Source of the DNA: Metridium senile
Taxonomy: Eukaryota > Cnidaria > Anthozoa > Actiniaria > Metridiidae
Length of the DNA: 64,000 bases
Direction: 5' to 3'
NCBI GenBank assembly: GCA_949775045.1
Contig: OX459096.1
Location: forward strand, 48,723,790 to 48,787,789
Both the position numbers and the translations under genes were made by a program. Positions 26,372 to 37,844 of this stretch are shown one piece after another; the stretch's first letter is position 1; every line of letters starts with the position of its first letter. The notes under the pieces were generated by a model, which searched no databases, was not told the DNA's origin, and saw nothing but the letters and a program-made list of their open reading frames with translations.

Positions 26372-28861
26372 AAGAAGAAGAATAAGAATAAGAAAGACAC
26401 TATCCATGTGATAGATACCAATGTGATAAATACCAACCACTATCCATGTGATAGATACCAATGACCAATACAAATTTCTTGGAAAATTTGAAAACTTCAC
26501 ACAACTCGACAAAGAAGTTTACAAGTACGCCAGTGAAGAATACCTAAAGAGGTTAAGTGTACTATGGTCTTCAAACATCTCAATACCAAGAAAAATAAAA
26601 GCAACCAACACATTTGCCATCCCTGTGTTAATGTACCACATGTGGACATCTGACTGGCTCATAAACGACCTTAAACAACTTGACAGAGAAACAAGAAGAA
26701 TTGTTCAAGGTGGATTACATACAAGCGAATCAACTAAGCTAATGTACTTACCCTGTAACATGGGAAGAAAAGGCTTCAAGCAAGTAGAAATGACATATAA
26801 AGAAACAAAGATCAAAGTAGCTAATTACATAGCAAGAAACCAAGACCCAAGAATAGACCTAGTAAGAAGATTTGAAGAAAGAAAGGCAACGAAGAGATTT
26901 AAATCGGTTCTGAAAGACGCGCAGAAATATGCTGAAGATCTCAACATAACATGTGTGTTTGACAATACAAAGACGACCATGACCAACGAGGAAGTATCAC
27001 TAGAGGTTGAACAATCTAGCCCTAAATATATAACAGGATTCCTTACCACTGCAAGACATAACAAACTAAGGAAAGAAGGAGAAGAACAGAAGTGGCTTGG
27101 TGCATTGACAACGATACAAAACAAAGACAATAACATCTCATCTGATAGTCTGATAGTGTTTCAGAAGTGGAAAAATATACCAGATGTGGTATATAGCGTC
27201 AACACTAATATAAGACAGCAACTACTACCAACGAAGTTGTACAAGAAAAACAAACTACAACAACCAATAGAAGACACAAATGCCGAATGTGCAAAGGAAG
27301 CAAAGAATCAGTCACTCACATGTTATGCAGCTGTTCACAGATCGCGCAAAGTCTATATACATCGAGACACGACAAAATGCTAAGACCTTTTTATCATTAT
27401 CTCCTGAATATGTATGGTCTTGAAAATGATCACTCCAGACCATGGTATGAGCAAAGTACACCACAGCTAATAGTGGAAAATGATAAAGTCAAAGTTATGT
27501 GGAACACGCAGTTCCACCTGAAAAAGGCCCCCAGTAATCACGCCAACAAAATCGATATGGCAATCTATGACAAGGGAAGACAACAATGGCTTTTGTTAGA
27601 GGGTACAGTGTGTTCAGTAGGTAAGATCATGGAGAGAAGCAATGAAAAGCAAGACAAGTATAGAGAACTACGAAGTGGAATCAAAGAATTATACCCGAGC
27701 CACAAGGTCGTCCAAGTCAACTTAGTATTCGACTTTCTCAGCAATTATCACCAAAGCCTTCAATCAGAAATTATCCAACATATTACACTAGGCGACAAAG
27801 AAGAAGGAAGTTATCTACTTATGAAAAGCCAAAAATGGATTATATCCCAAAATACTGAGATGGTAAAAACATTCTACCAATATGATACATAACATCACAA
27901 GAAAAATGACAAAGGAATGATTGAGGACTAAAGCTAAAGACTGCCTCCCCCTTAACAGCTTAGCCCAGGAATAATTTATTCACGCAAAGTTGTAAATAGA
28001 AAAACAAGTAGCTTCAATAAAGAGTCAATAATAATAATAATAATAATAATGACTTTATTTGAAAACAATTTAATGCTCTATCAAACTTAAGTATAAGATA
28101 TTACAGAAGTTTGGTCTACCTAGAGGTCGTTATATAAGAATGCTACTAAATTATCTATAAAGATGATGTTTGATGTTTCTTCATTGTCAGCAATGGTCCT
28201 TTAATACAGACCATGAACTAAAGATTGACAGTCTATTGTGTCTGGAAGCATCAAGTATGCAAGGAAAAAAGAGTATAAAGAACATGAAATGCCATGGCCA
28301 GGGAGGTAATCAAGAATGGAAATTCCTAAAGGTATGATGGTTTAGTCTATAAGCAACTTGCTATATCAATTAGCACACACATATACAATAATTATGCTTT
28401 CAATGTATTGTATATTTCCTTTCTGCGAGGTTCATTTTCATGTTATCCTACTTGGTAGAGATTTGGTTGTTTTCTTTCTCTAGAAGAGAAGGAATAGAAA
28501 CTTCTGCATGGAGCTTCTTGAGCCCATCCAGAACTTTGGACAGATACAAATAAACTTAAACCATTGTTGTGATGCTGTACATTTGTGCTTGCTCAATAGA
28601 AATTGTTATTATAAAGTCCCAGTGCTTTTTCAGTCGTTTGCCGTACAGTATTTCAAATCATTGCTTTTGGTCAATGCAATGATAATGGAATACTTGGAGT
28701 ATATTTTATTTGAATGATTTATTTGTTTCTTTCAGAAAAAGGGCAGTTTTTACCATCCAGCAACTGGACTGTGCTTAAGTATTGCTGAAGGTGATAACAT
28801 TATTCAAATGGAAATATGTTCTCAAGCCACAAGACAAAAGTGGGAATTTGAGAAAATATAG
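21885..28861 (+). CDS. GALNT11: Polypeptide N-acetylgalactosaminyltransferase, GALNT11-like (8 exons, complete)
   Basis: Exons: 21885-22189, 22589-23122, 23324-23441, 23851-24072, 24466-24606, 25810-25914, 28191-28331, 28736-28861, giving 563 residues (human GALNT11 608). The enzyme transfers GalNAc from UDP-GalNAc to Ser/Thr in the Golgi, starting mucin-type O-glycosylation. Residues about 9-27 form a type II signal anchor, followed by a short stem. The GT-A domain starts at [10 protein letters not shown]. The metal-binding DxH is D204-S-H206 (FLDSHCEVN), and [21 protein letters not shown] and [15 protein letters not shown] follow. Exons 6-8 encode a C-terminal ricin-type lectin domain with CLD and three Q-x-W-like repeats. 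[17 protein letters not shown] and the KASPIVRG block favour the GALNT11/20 branch; orthology needs a tree. A 5'-truncated LINE lies in intron 6. Confidence 0.93.
22357..22490. repeat. Foldback repeat, GALNT intron 1
   Basis: The arms GATTGTCCGGGGTAGTGTAG and CTACACCACCCCAGACAATC pair. The interior holds the GTTTCGACAACCTGAG...GTCTTCAGGGT pattern. A poly-G tract precedes it at about 22217-22240. Confidence 0.6.
23456..23745. repeat. CAT/CAC-rich minisatellite, two units of about 126 bp
   Basis: Two imperfect copies of an ATCACC/ACCATC-rich unit lie in GALNT intron 3, each containing ATCATGCATCTTCACCATC. Open frames here follow the trinucleotide composition and are not genes. Confidence 0.75.
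24711..25371 (-). mobile_element. tRNA-derived SINE (minus strand) split by a nested foldback element
   Basis: On the minus strand the head holds an A-box-like TGGCCTAGCGGTCAG (25357-25343) and a perfect B-box GGTTCGATTCC (25314-25304). The tail is an (AAT)n tract around 24713-24730. This order, internal Pol III promoter first and simple A-rich tail last, is that of a tRNA-derived SINE. A foreign segment of roughly 24940-25262 interrupts the body. It lies in GALNT intron 5. Confidence 0.75.
25121..25262. repeat. Foldback unit nested in the SINE
   Basis: The arms ACTTATTGACTGAG and CTCAGTCAATAAGT are exact complements, with further pairing through GGCTGTACGGAAAAATATT and AATATTTTCCCGTACAGCC. 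Confidence 0.7.
26087..26397. repeat. (AAT)n and (AAT)n(AAG)n microsatellites
   Basis: (AAT)n occupies about 26087-26151, and (AAT)n followed by (AAG)n about 26301-26390. The second tract immediately precedes the LINE fragment. Long Asn/Lys or Leu frames here are translation of the microsatellite. Confidence 0.9.
26448..28050 (+). mobile_element. 5'-truncated, frameshifted REL-endonuclease LINE (R2/NeSL-like)
   Basis: This is a degraded non-LTR retrotransposon 3' half in GALNT intron 6, same strand as the gene. Frame 1 (26448-27383) starts near YKFLG, reminiscent of the RT thumb, so the polymerase core is lost. Frame 2 (27287-27892) continues it after a one-base shift near 27280. The break falls just before a zinc-knuckle (codons at 27281, 27290, 27317, 27332: C-x2-C-x8-H-x4-C). 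Downstream, [15 protein letters not shown] and KQDKYREL have the spacing of a restriction-like endonuclease, as in R2-group elements. The 3' UTR ends in AATAAAGAGTC(AAT)n at about 28015-28050. The clade within REL-type LINEs is uncertain. Confidence 0.8.
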
Positions 28862-28880
28862 AAAATGGTTTACTACCATA

Positions 28881-28886
28881 AATAAA
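28881..28886 (+). terminator. GALNT polyadenylation signal
   Basis: AATAAA lies 20 bp after the stop codon (28859-28861). A second, AATAAAA, follows at about 28904. Confidence 0.55.
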
Positions 28887-29066
28887 TACAAAACACTTTG
28901 AATAATAAAATGTAATTCTTACATATGGGTAAATAAAATGGTTTTATAATACAACTATTATACATCATGCATTCTGATTGGTCGAAGTGCATGCTTTATG
29001 AGAGCACACAACACGTGGCATATTGATCAAATATGTCAATAGTCCTTTGCACAGTTTCTCAAAGAA

Positions 29067-29229
29067 TCAACCTCAGCCTCAATAGCACATAAAAAATTCT
29101 TTAGAATTTAACTTCAGCCTGGTAATTTAAGGAATGTACACATCAACCAATTGAAACACTTGAAAATTCCATGGACCGTAGTCAAATTCTAAAGAATATA
29201 TTACACACTATCAAGGCTGAGGTTGAATG
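29067..29229. repeat. Inverted-repeat element, CAACCTCAGCCT ends
   Basis: TCAACCTCAGCCT pairs with AGGCTGAGGTTGA, and AATTCTTTAGAATTTAA inside pairs with AATTCTAAAGAAT. Confidence 0.6.
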
Positions 29230-29339
29230 AAGAGAACTGTCAAATGCTCTGTTTGTATAATTTTTATAAAAGACATAGAATTTGCTTCCTCTGTGTGTAC
29301 TGGTTATAATGCAGGATCTTCAGAACACTTGGGAAGTGT

Positions 29340-29575
29340 TGAGAACCCGGGGGGGTCCCTTTATCCAAGTGGTAGGGGTGATCGGCGTACCTTTTAGGGT
29401 TAAAATATTTCCTGTGCATACCTTTTAGGGTCCATTTAGAGTTTTGGCTCAAAAATCAGTTGTAAGGGACGTTTTTACTCTGCTTTATTTGTATTTGTGC
29501 GTACCTTTTGGGGTCATTTTCAAAATCTCCGCCGATCACCCCTACCACTTGGGCAAAGGGAGTGGGGTTGAGAAG
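29340..29575. repeat. Inverted-repeat element, CCAAGTGGTAGGGGTGATCGG arms
   Basis: The left arm CCAAGTGGTAGGGGTGATCG (29368-29387) and right arm CGATCACCCCTACCACTTGG pair. The interior repeats the phrase GTACCTTTTAGGGT several times. A related fragment, CACCCCTACCACTTGTAC, is at about 13629. Confidence 0.7.
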
Positions 29576-29800
29576 CACTTTGCTTCATGTCATGCTTTTA
29601 TCTTGTGTTCTGCCAATCCCTGCATGCTTTATAGCTGCACACAGCACATCTTCTATTTCTTCAACATACGTGTGAAATAAAATGATATTTCAACTGCAAC
29701 CAGTCTGGCAATAGTTCATTAAAACAATTTAGGAAAAATATTCATATCATCTTACCCAGTGTGTAAAATAATTCAATACCCACACTAAATAGACCTAATC

Positions 29801-29955
29801 GGCTAACACGTTGCTATAAACATTTCCACCCTCTGTGAATAAAAACTTTTGTTCAAAATATTTTCCAAGTGATATTGAAATACATAAGAAAAAGAATCTT
29901 ATTCCCAAAAGATTTGAATTGGGTGGAAACGTACATAGCAACACATTAGTCCTTT
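29801..29955. repeat. Imperfect inverted repeat
   Basis: Blocks CTAACACGTTGCTAT and GTTTCCACCC-like pair with GGGTGGAAACGT and ATAGCAACACATTAG. Mismatches suggest an old element. Confidence 0.5.
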
Positions 29956-30349
29956 AGGTATATTCCTTTCAATTAAAAGACAATTTGAATACCAACTGAA
30001 TAAATATATATTACAAACAAATTAGATTTCAAACACACTAACCATATAGTACTTTGTACTATTTATGTGGCTCACATTTAGTGACAGTTAAAATAATAAT
30101 AATTTAAATGATATGTAGTGTGCACTCTATTTCTTGGATGTTTTTGTAATTAAAATGTGGGCTGCGTTTTTCTTCTTCTTAGAATGAAAAAGTGTGTAAT
30201 TCAAAAATAAAAAATACATTAGATGGTGTAATCTTTATGTTGTCTATGGCTTGTTTATAACTAAGTGAACAATAGAGTGGCTTTCCAAAACCTTTTTTAT
30301 TAATTACCTAAAAGTTTAATAAACACTAGCTTTCTAATACTAAATACAT

Positions 30350-30797
30350 TTAAAGTGCATATGACATGAAATTTTTTGTGGTGGTTTCTAGAAGAAAGAT
30401 AGGTGCTAAATACGATTCCATATCGAAATCACGATTAAAAGAACCAAGAACCATTTTATATGGGGGTATAGGGTTAGCGTTGCAAACAATATGACGTCAC
30501 AAGGCCTAGTCACATGTTCATTTGGTCGCGCACTGAAGGTATTTTTCAAAGCATATAGCATGATTAATGAAAACATATTTGTAAGCGCTAATTTCGTTTT
30601 GAAATTGTGCTATATGCCTTGAAAAATGACCGTTGACTAGGCCTTGTGACGTCATATTGTTTGCAACGCTAACCCTATACCACCATATAAAATGGTTCTT
30701 GGTTCTTTTAATCGTGATTTCGATATCAGAATCGTATTTAGCACCTATCCTTCTTCTAGAAACGACCACAAAAAATTTCATGTCATATGCACTTTAA
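30350..30797. mobile_element. 448 bp long-hairpin MITE bounded by TTAA
   Basis: The arms run almost the full length: TTAAAGTGCATATGACATG on the left and CATGTCATATGCACTTTAA on the right. TTAA at each edge is compatible with a TTAA target duplication, but the symmetry of the hairpin makes that ambiguous. Confidence 0.8.
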
Positions 30798-31445
30798 GAT
30801 ATTTTACAGTAATATTTTATAGCAATATTTCAACTGCTATATTTCACTGCTATATTTCACAGCTATTTTATTTATGTAGTGTACACTCTGTATTATCTTA
30901 TAGATTTTTAACTTTACAAAAATATATATATATTAAAATTATTTGGCTTTCATTATTTACAAGTTATATTTATTTTAGTTTGAGAGGGTTACTATCCTCT
31001 ATATGTTTGTCATTAGACAATACTCACAATGTTTAATAGTTCGCCATTGACATGAATTATTTGTGCTTTTATTGGATTATATTGTTAAAAAATGATGTGA
31101 GACCATTTAGTAACAATAAGTGATTGCTATCTTTTGATTCAGAAATGATTGGCTAACAAAGCCAGCAAGTCCATGCAATTTAGTATGGCAACTTGATACA
31201 GTAAGTGAAATAGAGCGAAAAAACAATATCCACAAAATAAAATATAATTGCTATGGTGTAATTGTTCTTATTTAATCGCTCTTAGAAACTATCAAAGTCA
31301 AGTCAAGTCAAGTTGGAATGAGGTATTGTTTCCTTAATTATTAGATGTTTCTGGTTGAGTTATAGTGACTATAAACAGATACATCACCGTTTTTGCTCTA
31401 GAAGTGAGATAAGTACTTCAAGTAACAATTCATTAGCCATACCCA

Positions 31446-34400
31446 TTAGTGTGTACCAGTTTTTGTATTTGAAACAAAGCTATATATTGCTTTTTCTAAC
31501 ATTTCTGCTCTTTTAATCTCTTCATCTTGATGACGTTTTAGTTCATTCTCTTTGCTTCTTAGTTGATCATTTAGCAATGAAATCTCTTTGTCTTTCTGGC
31601 TCAATGCATCTCTGTGCTTTTTGTTGGCCTCATTAGATCTGTCTTCTAAAAGCGAGACTGTATTTCTTTGTTCTGCAGCATCTTTCCTTGCCGAATCCAG
31701 CTCCATCCTAAGATGAGATGTTTCTTGTCTGTATTCAGAGTCCTTCTGGTCCATTTGTTGTTTTAATGTATCTAACTGTCTTCTTTGAGACTCATTCTCT
31801 CGTGTAATAGAACTTAATTGTGTTTGCATTTGGGATATTTCTGTAAGTTGTTTAATACTTTGTGCTTGAAGGTCATCACGAGATGATTGAATCAAAGCAA
31901 TGCGTTCTTCATACTGCTGGGTGCGTATCATCTCCTCTTGCTTGAGCTTGGTTTTTGCATGCATTAGTTGTTCGTCCGCTTCAAGCTTGATTTTGATATT
32001 CTCTGATCTCAAAGAACTTAATTCTTTCTCCAATGAGTGTCTATGTTCTTCAATTTTTTGCAGTTTTTCATGGGATGTTTGGCTGTTTGTTGACATCTTA
32101 TGATGAAGGTCCTGGAATTCTCTTTCAAGACATTGCTTTGTGTTCTGCAATTCATCTTGAAACATTTTATCACTTTCTTTGCTTTTGGCTGTATAGTCAG
32201 AAGTGACTTTTTCTATTTCTTTCTCCAAATTGTTGACAGTCATTTCTAAGCCTTTGCTTTTCCTCTCAATTGCAGCAACATTGCTCTCTAGTTCAATATT
32301 CCTTTCTAGAACTTTGTTCATTTCTTTATGGTGCTTCAGCTCACCATTGGTTCTTTGTTCTCTCTCAGAATGTAGCTCACTTTTAAGATTCCTACTCAAG
32401 TTTTCCAGATCCTGGCATTTTTGCTCTGCCAGAGACAGTTCTGCCTCTGTAGCTGACAGTTTTGCAGAGAGAGTTCCAAATGTCTGTTTTCTCTCATTTA
32501 AAGTGTTGTTCAACTGTGTTATCATGTCTTGGGTAGTGTTGTAATATTGTTCGTGTTGAGTACGCTCTTTGTCTATTTCATCTTTCAACAAAAGAACCTA
32601 AAAGAGATTAAAGCTACTAAACATCTTGGAAAACTACCAGGGGCCGGTTGTACGAAAGCTGGATAAAGTTATCCGCGGATAAAAGTTATCCACTACATAG
32701 GTTTTTTATAGATTTTATCTGCTGGACAAGGATTTATCCGGTGGATAGTGCTTTTCACCATTCATACAACCAGCCCCAGGAGTAGCAAAATGCATAAACA
32801 ATTGCACACACTAAAACATCAGGTACTGTGGTTCTATTCCACTCTCTTTTTCTGTCTACATCTATATATTTTGAGCTTCTATAATTAAAATAGCTTTAAT
32901 TGCTTACCATTCCATGACAATCATCATACACACATATTAAAATATTTCCAAAAACAAATAAACACCTACCTCTTTCATTTTCATGTTTTCTGACTTTTCC
33001 AGTTGCCTTGCCATCATTTCTGTTTTGTTACGATGTTCTTCATCTAGTGACTGACGATCAAAATTCTGTTTTGCAGCAAGGAACACAGCTTTGAGGATGT
33101 CCTGGGGGACATTGTTTCCTAAAATGTGTAAAATTTAAATTTGAATTTTTGTATGAACTAATAGTTAGTTGCCACTGGTTGCTGGTTGCTGGTCACTTGT
33201 TTCTGCAATCCTGTTGATCTCAGTGATCATTGTATGGGAATAAACAAGATTTATACACAATGGTACATAAGGCATTGATACAAGGTTTAAACTTATCTCA
33301 ATGCATGCATACCATGATTGTGATATTGCTAGCCAAGGGAGTGCAAGCAAACATGAAATTTTAAGCTGCAACATCACATGGGTATGGTAAGCCTGCGCAT
33401 CACATCTACACTTTTTCTTGATAAAGTCCGTCTATGAAACAACACCGCAGCTGACAGACTAGCAAGAATATAAGAAGTGATTTCTGATTGGCTCTCCCCT
33501 TGTTTGATTTTAGTACAATTGCTGATTGGTTTGGATATCCGCCTACGCTAGGGTAGGGTAGGCATAAGTGTTATCTATGCTCTTTTGAAACACTGAATGA
33601 TATAAAACTTCTTCTAAAATGCCATGACAGCCATATATACTAGTCTATTAAAAGTAACAATCCTCATAGAAATATAACATTCTGACAGTGAAAGTACACC
33701 CTTAATTACCTGTCAGCTCAATGCAAGTCAGTGATTTATTGTATTTGAATACTGACAGGATCTCTCTTCCTCCTAATATCCCAATATTGTTCCATCTTAG
33801 ATCAAGGCCTTTTAGGGTTTTATTTCTCTTTAATGCATCAGCCAAATGAGCAGCTCCTTCATGTGTTATTTGATTATTCCTCATGTCCAGAATCATAAGA
33901 GATTGATTAAGAGCTATTCCATCAGCTAGAGCCTCTATTCCACTGTCCCAAAGACCTAAAACATATAAATGTGTATCATAAGAAAGAAAACTTCAAACAC
34001 TATTCTTTACGTAATTTTCTGTCCCTCATGGAGAATTGAAAATATTACTTTTTACTTGCAAAAATACAGCTTTTTCCAAACAAAAGAAATTCTCTGAAAA
34101 ACTCTGAAGACATATTTTGCAAAATGTTTTTCTAAGTTGGGTTTCCTGTGTAATAGGGTGTCCGTTGACAGTTGAAGTAGTAATTATAAAAATATGTTTA
34201 ATACATATTCAAGTACGCCTAACATCGAAACTAAAAAAAATCATATTTCAAAATTGATTGCATCATATCTGCCAGGTAGTTAAACTTTACCACAGGCAGC
34301 CCAATTTGTAAAAAGCAACATATTCCAAATGAAATCATAAACAAAGTGTACAGTTCTATAAAAAGTTGTTAAAGTGTAAATAAACAATACAAAATTAAGT

Positions 34401-35006
34401 TAAAAGTGTATAAACGTTGAATAACATTATGAGTAATCGAAGTACATAAAGTTAAGGAAACACTGCAATATTTTCACAAGATATTGAGAAAACCTCCTGC
34501 ATTTTTAATAAAATCGACACTTAATAAAGTTTTATTATTATTTAAAACGTCAACTTAAAAACAAGTTATTAAAAAAATAGATCGTATAACTCACTATAAT
34601 AATTATCATTTAATTTACCTAAAGAATTCCATTCAAGTCGTAAACTATGTACACTTGTATTCTTCTTTAGAAACTGGCCAAGGACCTCAGCACCGGTGGA
34701 ACGCATGTTGTTGCCTTTCAAATTCAAACTGGTTATTGAACGATTTGGCATTAAACCTAGGAGTATTAGTTTGCAGGAATCTTCACTCAGCAAACAGTCT
34801 GCAAAGGAGAGCTCTTTGAAGTAAAGATCATCTGATAAAGCCGTAGACAAAGCATGGCAGTCTTCAGGAGTCAAGTTGTAGGAAGACAAATCCAACGTTT
34901 TAGATTCCACGGTTAATCCTTGGGAGAGTTGGCTCATTATGCACTCTAAAGGGAACACTTGAACATCTCGGCATATTCTCAAGTACCTCTGTTTGAAGGC
35001 TTCCAT
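31446..35006 (-). CDS. LRRC45: LRRC45, centrosomal leucine-rich repeat and coiled-coil protein (4 exons, complete)
   Basis: Exons 35006-34619, 33955-33710, 33118-32970 and 32597-31446 join to 644 residues (human 670). The N-terminal 210 residues are RNI-type leucine-rich repeats: SLNLKGNNMRSTGAEVLG, LEWNSLG, ILDMRNNQITHEGAAHLA and LDLRWNNIGILGGREIL. The remaining about 430 residues, mostly the single large last exon, are Glu/Lys/Gln-rich heptad sequence predicted as continuous coiled coil, ending IKRAEMLEKAIYSFV. Domain order and repeat spacing match vertebrate LRRC45, a component of the linker joining the two centrioles that is also reported at centriolar distal appendages. The start is the first ATG, aligning with the vertebrate MEEF start. 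Intron 3 has a foldback MITE (32640-32776). Confidence 0.95.
32640..32776. mobile_element. Foldback MITE (GGGGCCGGTTGTACGAA ends), copy 2
   Basis: The ends GGGGCCGGTTGTACGAAAG and ATACAACCAGCCCC pair, and the interior matches 11938-12080 over most of its length. Confidence 0.85.
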
Positions 35007-36180
35007 GTTTGTTCATAAAGATGCTGAACAAAAACAGAAAGTTTACAAAATAATTCAACAAAACAATCTAGGTCAAAGACGCCGAGTGGGTAGTTACCGC
35101 TGACTACACGACACTCTGGATTCAGCCAAACGGGTGACCAAAACAAGGAGAATACTGACATATCAGTACAGAACAAACTATAAAGAAAATTATAATAGAG
35201 AAGATAAAGAAAGCTAGAAAAGATAAAAAAGGAACAAAAAAAGAAATGGGAAAAAGAAATGGGAAAAGGAAAAGAAAGGGAAAAAGAAATGAGAAAAGAA
35301 GTGACTGTAGAAATAAGCAGAAATGGGAAAAGGAAAAGAAAGGGAAAAAGAAATGAGAAAAGAAGTGACTGTAGAAATAAGCTATCATTGACAAGACTAG
35401 TGCTGTCTATAATGTATGTTTATTAAATCAAACAAAAAGACTAGAGTACAAACACTAAAAGTGTGCAACATAAATACCACTAAATTATGCAAATTCTTTT
35501 GTTCTCTATTGTTTAATCAACACTGTTTAGTGGTAAATCATACAAAGTATTGCACACTTTTTGTGTTTGTACTCTATTATCCTTTAATAAATGTGAGTTT
35601 ATTTTTTGCATGCAATAAAAATGAAGGTGATATTTACAAGCGCATTAAGTAATTTTCAAATCAAATACAAAAAGAAATTGGCAAATAATATTACTGAAAC
35701 CTGGAAGTAAACTACTATAAACGTTTTTTAAGAAAGCAGAAATTTCAGCAAGGTTCAATATTATGATACCAGATCTAATTCCCAAAATGTGATCTGTATT
35801 CTATATTGCTGTCAAAGACCATCTACAAAGCACTAAAGTTTAAACCTGTGGATGTTGAGTGTGATTTTACTACTGATTTGATTTTTATTTGTTTAAAATG
35901 TGTTTTTCAGGGATAGTTATCTTCTTATGTTGGTTCTGGAAGGAGTTGAGGAATACGACAAATAAGAATATATATATATATAAAAGTGTTGAAAATAATC
36001 CCACTACAACATTTATACTACTAGTATCGGTAATGATAGATAAACCTATATAAATTGTCCAGTGTCATGCAATAAACTAGTTTCAAAAAAGACCATGCAT
36101 ATGAATAAACTAGTCCTTATTATTCACAAAACATCATCAGTGTAGTCTACAGCTAGCACTTGATAATGATAAACTTGTTT
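35007..36180. other. Intergenic region LRRC45 / PTTG1IP
   Basis: This holds the LRRC45 promoter and 5' UTR and the PTTG1IP 3' UTR. At 35200-35385 a purine-rich (GGGAAAAAGAAATGAGAAAAG) unit is duplicated with period about 63 bp. A MITE lies at 35432-35578. No gene is supported. Confidence 0.5.
35432..35578. mobile_element. GAGTACAAAC-ended MITE, copy 2
   Basis: TAGAGTACAAACACTAAAAG at the left pairs with CTTTTTGTGTTTGTACTCTA at the right; TA flanks both ends. It is nearly identical to 46170-46315. Confidence 0.88.
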
Positions 36181-37799
36181 TTATGCTTCGTTAGAGAATT
36201 GTTGATATTTGCCATCTTCTCCATCTCCATTCTTGTAAAGACCTGTAGGTAACAATGATTAATATGAAGGGATTTTGCTTAGTAGATGTATCATTGTTTA
36301 TGATATTTGCCCGACCTAACATTTTATAACAATATGTATATGATTTGATAATATATGCTTTGGGAGTCTCCACAAATATTTGAATAATAATATCAAAACA
36401 TCTACCATGCTATTGCATCTGGTTGATTTGAGCATTTTAACTTAAATATGGGAAAAACAGTTTATGGTGTGAATACCTGGTAATTTTGTGTAAAAACATG
36501 GACATTTATCCCAGTCCAAAAAGTACATTTTAAGTTTTATGTTATTAACTATAAAACATACCCTTTTCAATATAGTATCAACTTCAGTGATCTAAAAGCC
36601 CAGCATGCAGACTAACTGAGCACAACAGTCATTTTCTTAACATTTCACAACATTATTTCCTTACCATATTTCTTGCGGATGTCATCATACTTGACTTGTC
36701 TTTCAGCACGTCTGAACAAATTAAAAAACAATTTTACATTTAAAACTTTACCTTGGCCCAAAATAAGAACAAAATTTATTGATGTTAATCTATATGCAGT
36801 TCAGTAGTCTTAGTAAGAAGTCTTGAATAATTGAATTGAAATAATTGGTTACAACAGTAGGAAAATACAAATACTAAAGGGAAAGAGAGAATAAGACAAG
36901 AATTTCCTGTGATAAGAATGTTATACCTTTGTGCATGTTTATTATCAATTTCTTCTCTTTGTCGTCTGAACTTTGCTTCTTGCTTGTCTTCTCTACAAAA
37001 TCAAGCAGTGAAACCTTAAGTATTAAAAAATCCACAGTTTTGGTTCATGTAAAACCATATAGAATATTCTACAATTGTGGTATTACCCTACCAGAACTCC
37101 TAAGTAACATTAATCATGCATTTGTTTCTTTGCTTGATATTTTTTTGATCAATTTGATAAAGTATACTTGTTCTTACATCAACAAATATAAGTAGAATGT
37201 TTTTTGTTTGTCTCAAGACTGTTGAAGGTTTGGACTGCGACATTTCTATGAACCAAAACACAATCATTTTTTATTAAAAACTACATACTTTTTTGAGCCT
37301 CGTTTCCTTTTACGACAACAACAGCAGTATACACAACAGCACAATGCAATTAGGATCACAGCACCAACAGATGGCAAAACAATAAGTAAGATTTTGCCAG
37401 TAACTGTGGGAAAAAACAAATAAATAGCAAAAAATGATTAATAATTACTGATTGATTGAAATGATTGGTATACTAATTGATTGGTGACTGATTGTTTGGT
37501 GGACTAATTGATTGGTGGACTGATTGTTTGGTGGACTAGCTTGATTGATTAATGTATTGGTAGGCTGTTTGATTGATTAATTGGTAGATTGATTGTTTGA
37601 TAGATTTATTGATTGGTGGACTGATTGTTTGGTGGACTGATTTATTAATTTATTGGTAGACTTTTTGATTGATTGTTAGATTGATTGATGGGTAGATTAA
37701 TTGATGGGTAGATTGTTTGATTGGAAGACTGATTGTTAGATTGATAGACTGACTGATTTATTGATTGATTGAATGATTGATTGGTAGATTGATTGATTG

Positions 37800-37844
<45 letters not shown>

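Larger units (their letters stand above)
28862..31445. other. Convergent intergenic region GALNT / LRRC45, repeat-rich
   Basis: No gene is supported between these convergent 3' ends. The region is largely inverted-repeat elements: 29067-29229 (CAACCTCAGCCT arms), 29340-29575, 29801-29955 and 30350-30797. The remainder is AT-rich DNA with no recognisable feature. Short open frames fall inside the repeats. Confidence 0.65.

Noticed and set aside
26206..26512. Poly-Leu/Phe and poly-Asn/Lys ORFs
   Set aside because: They are translations of the (AAT)n(AAG)n microsatellite.
31900..32544. Plus-strand ORFs rich in Ser/Leu/Phe
   Set aside because: They are antisense shadows of the LRRC45 coiled-coil exon.
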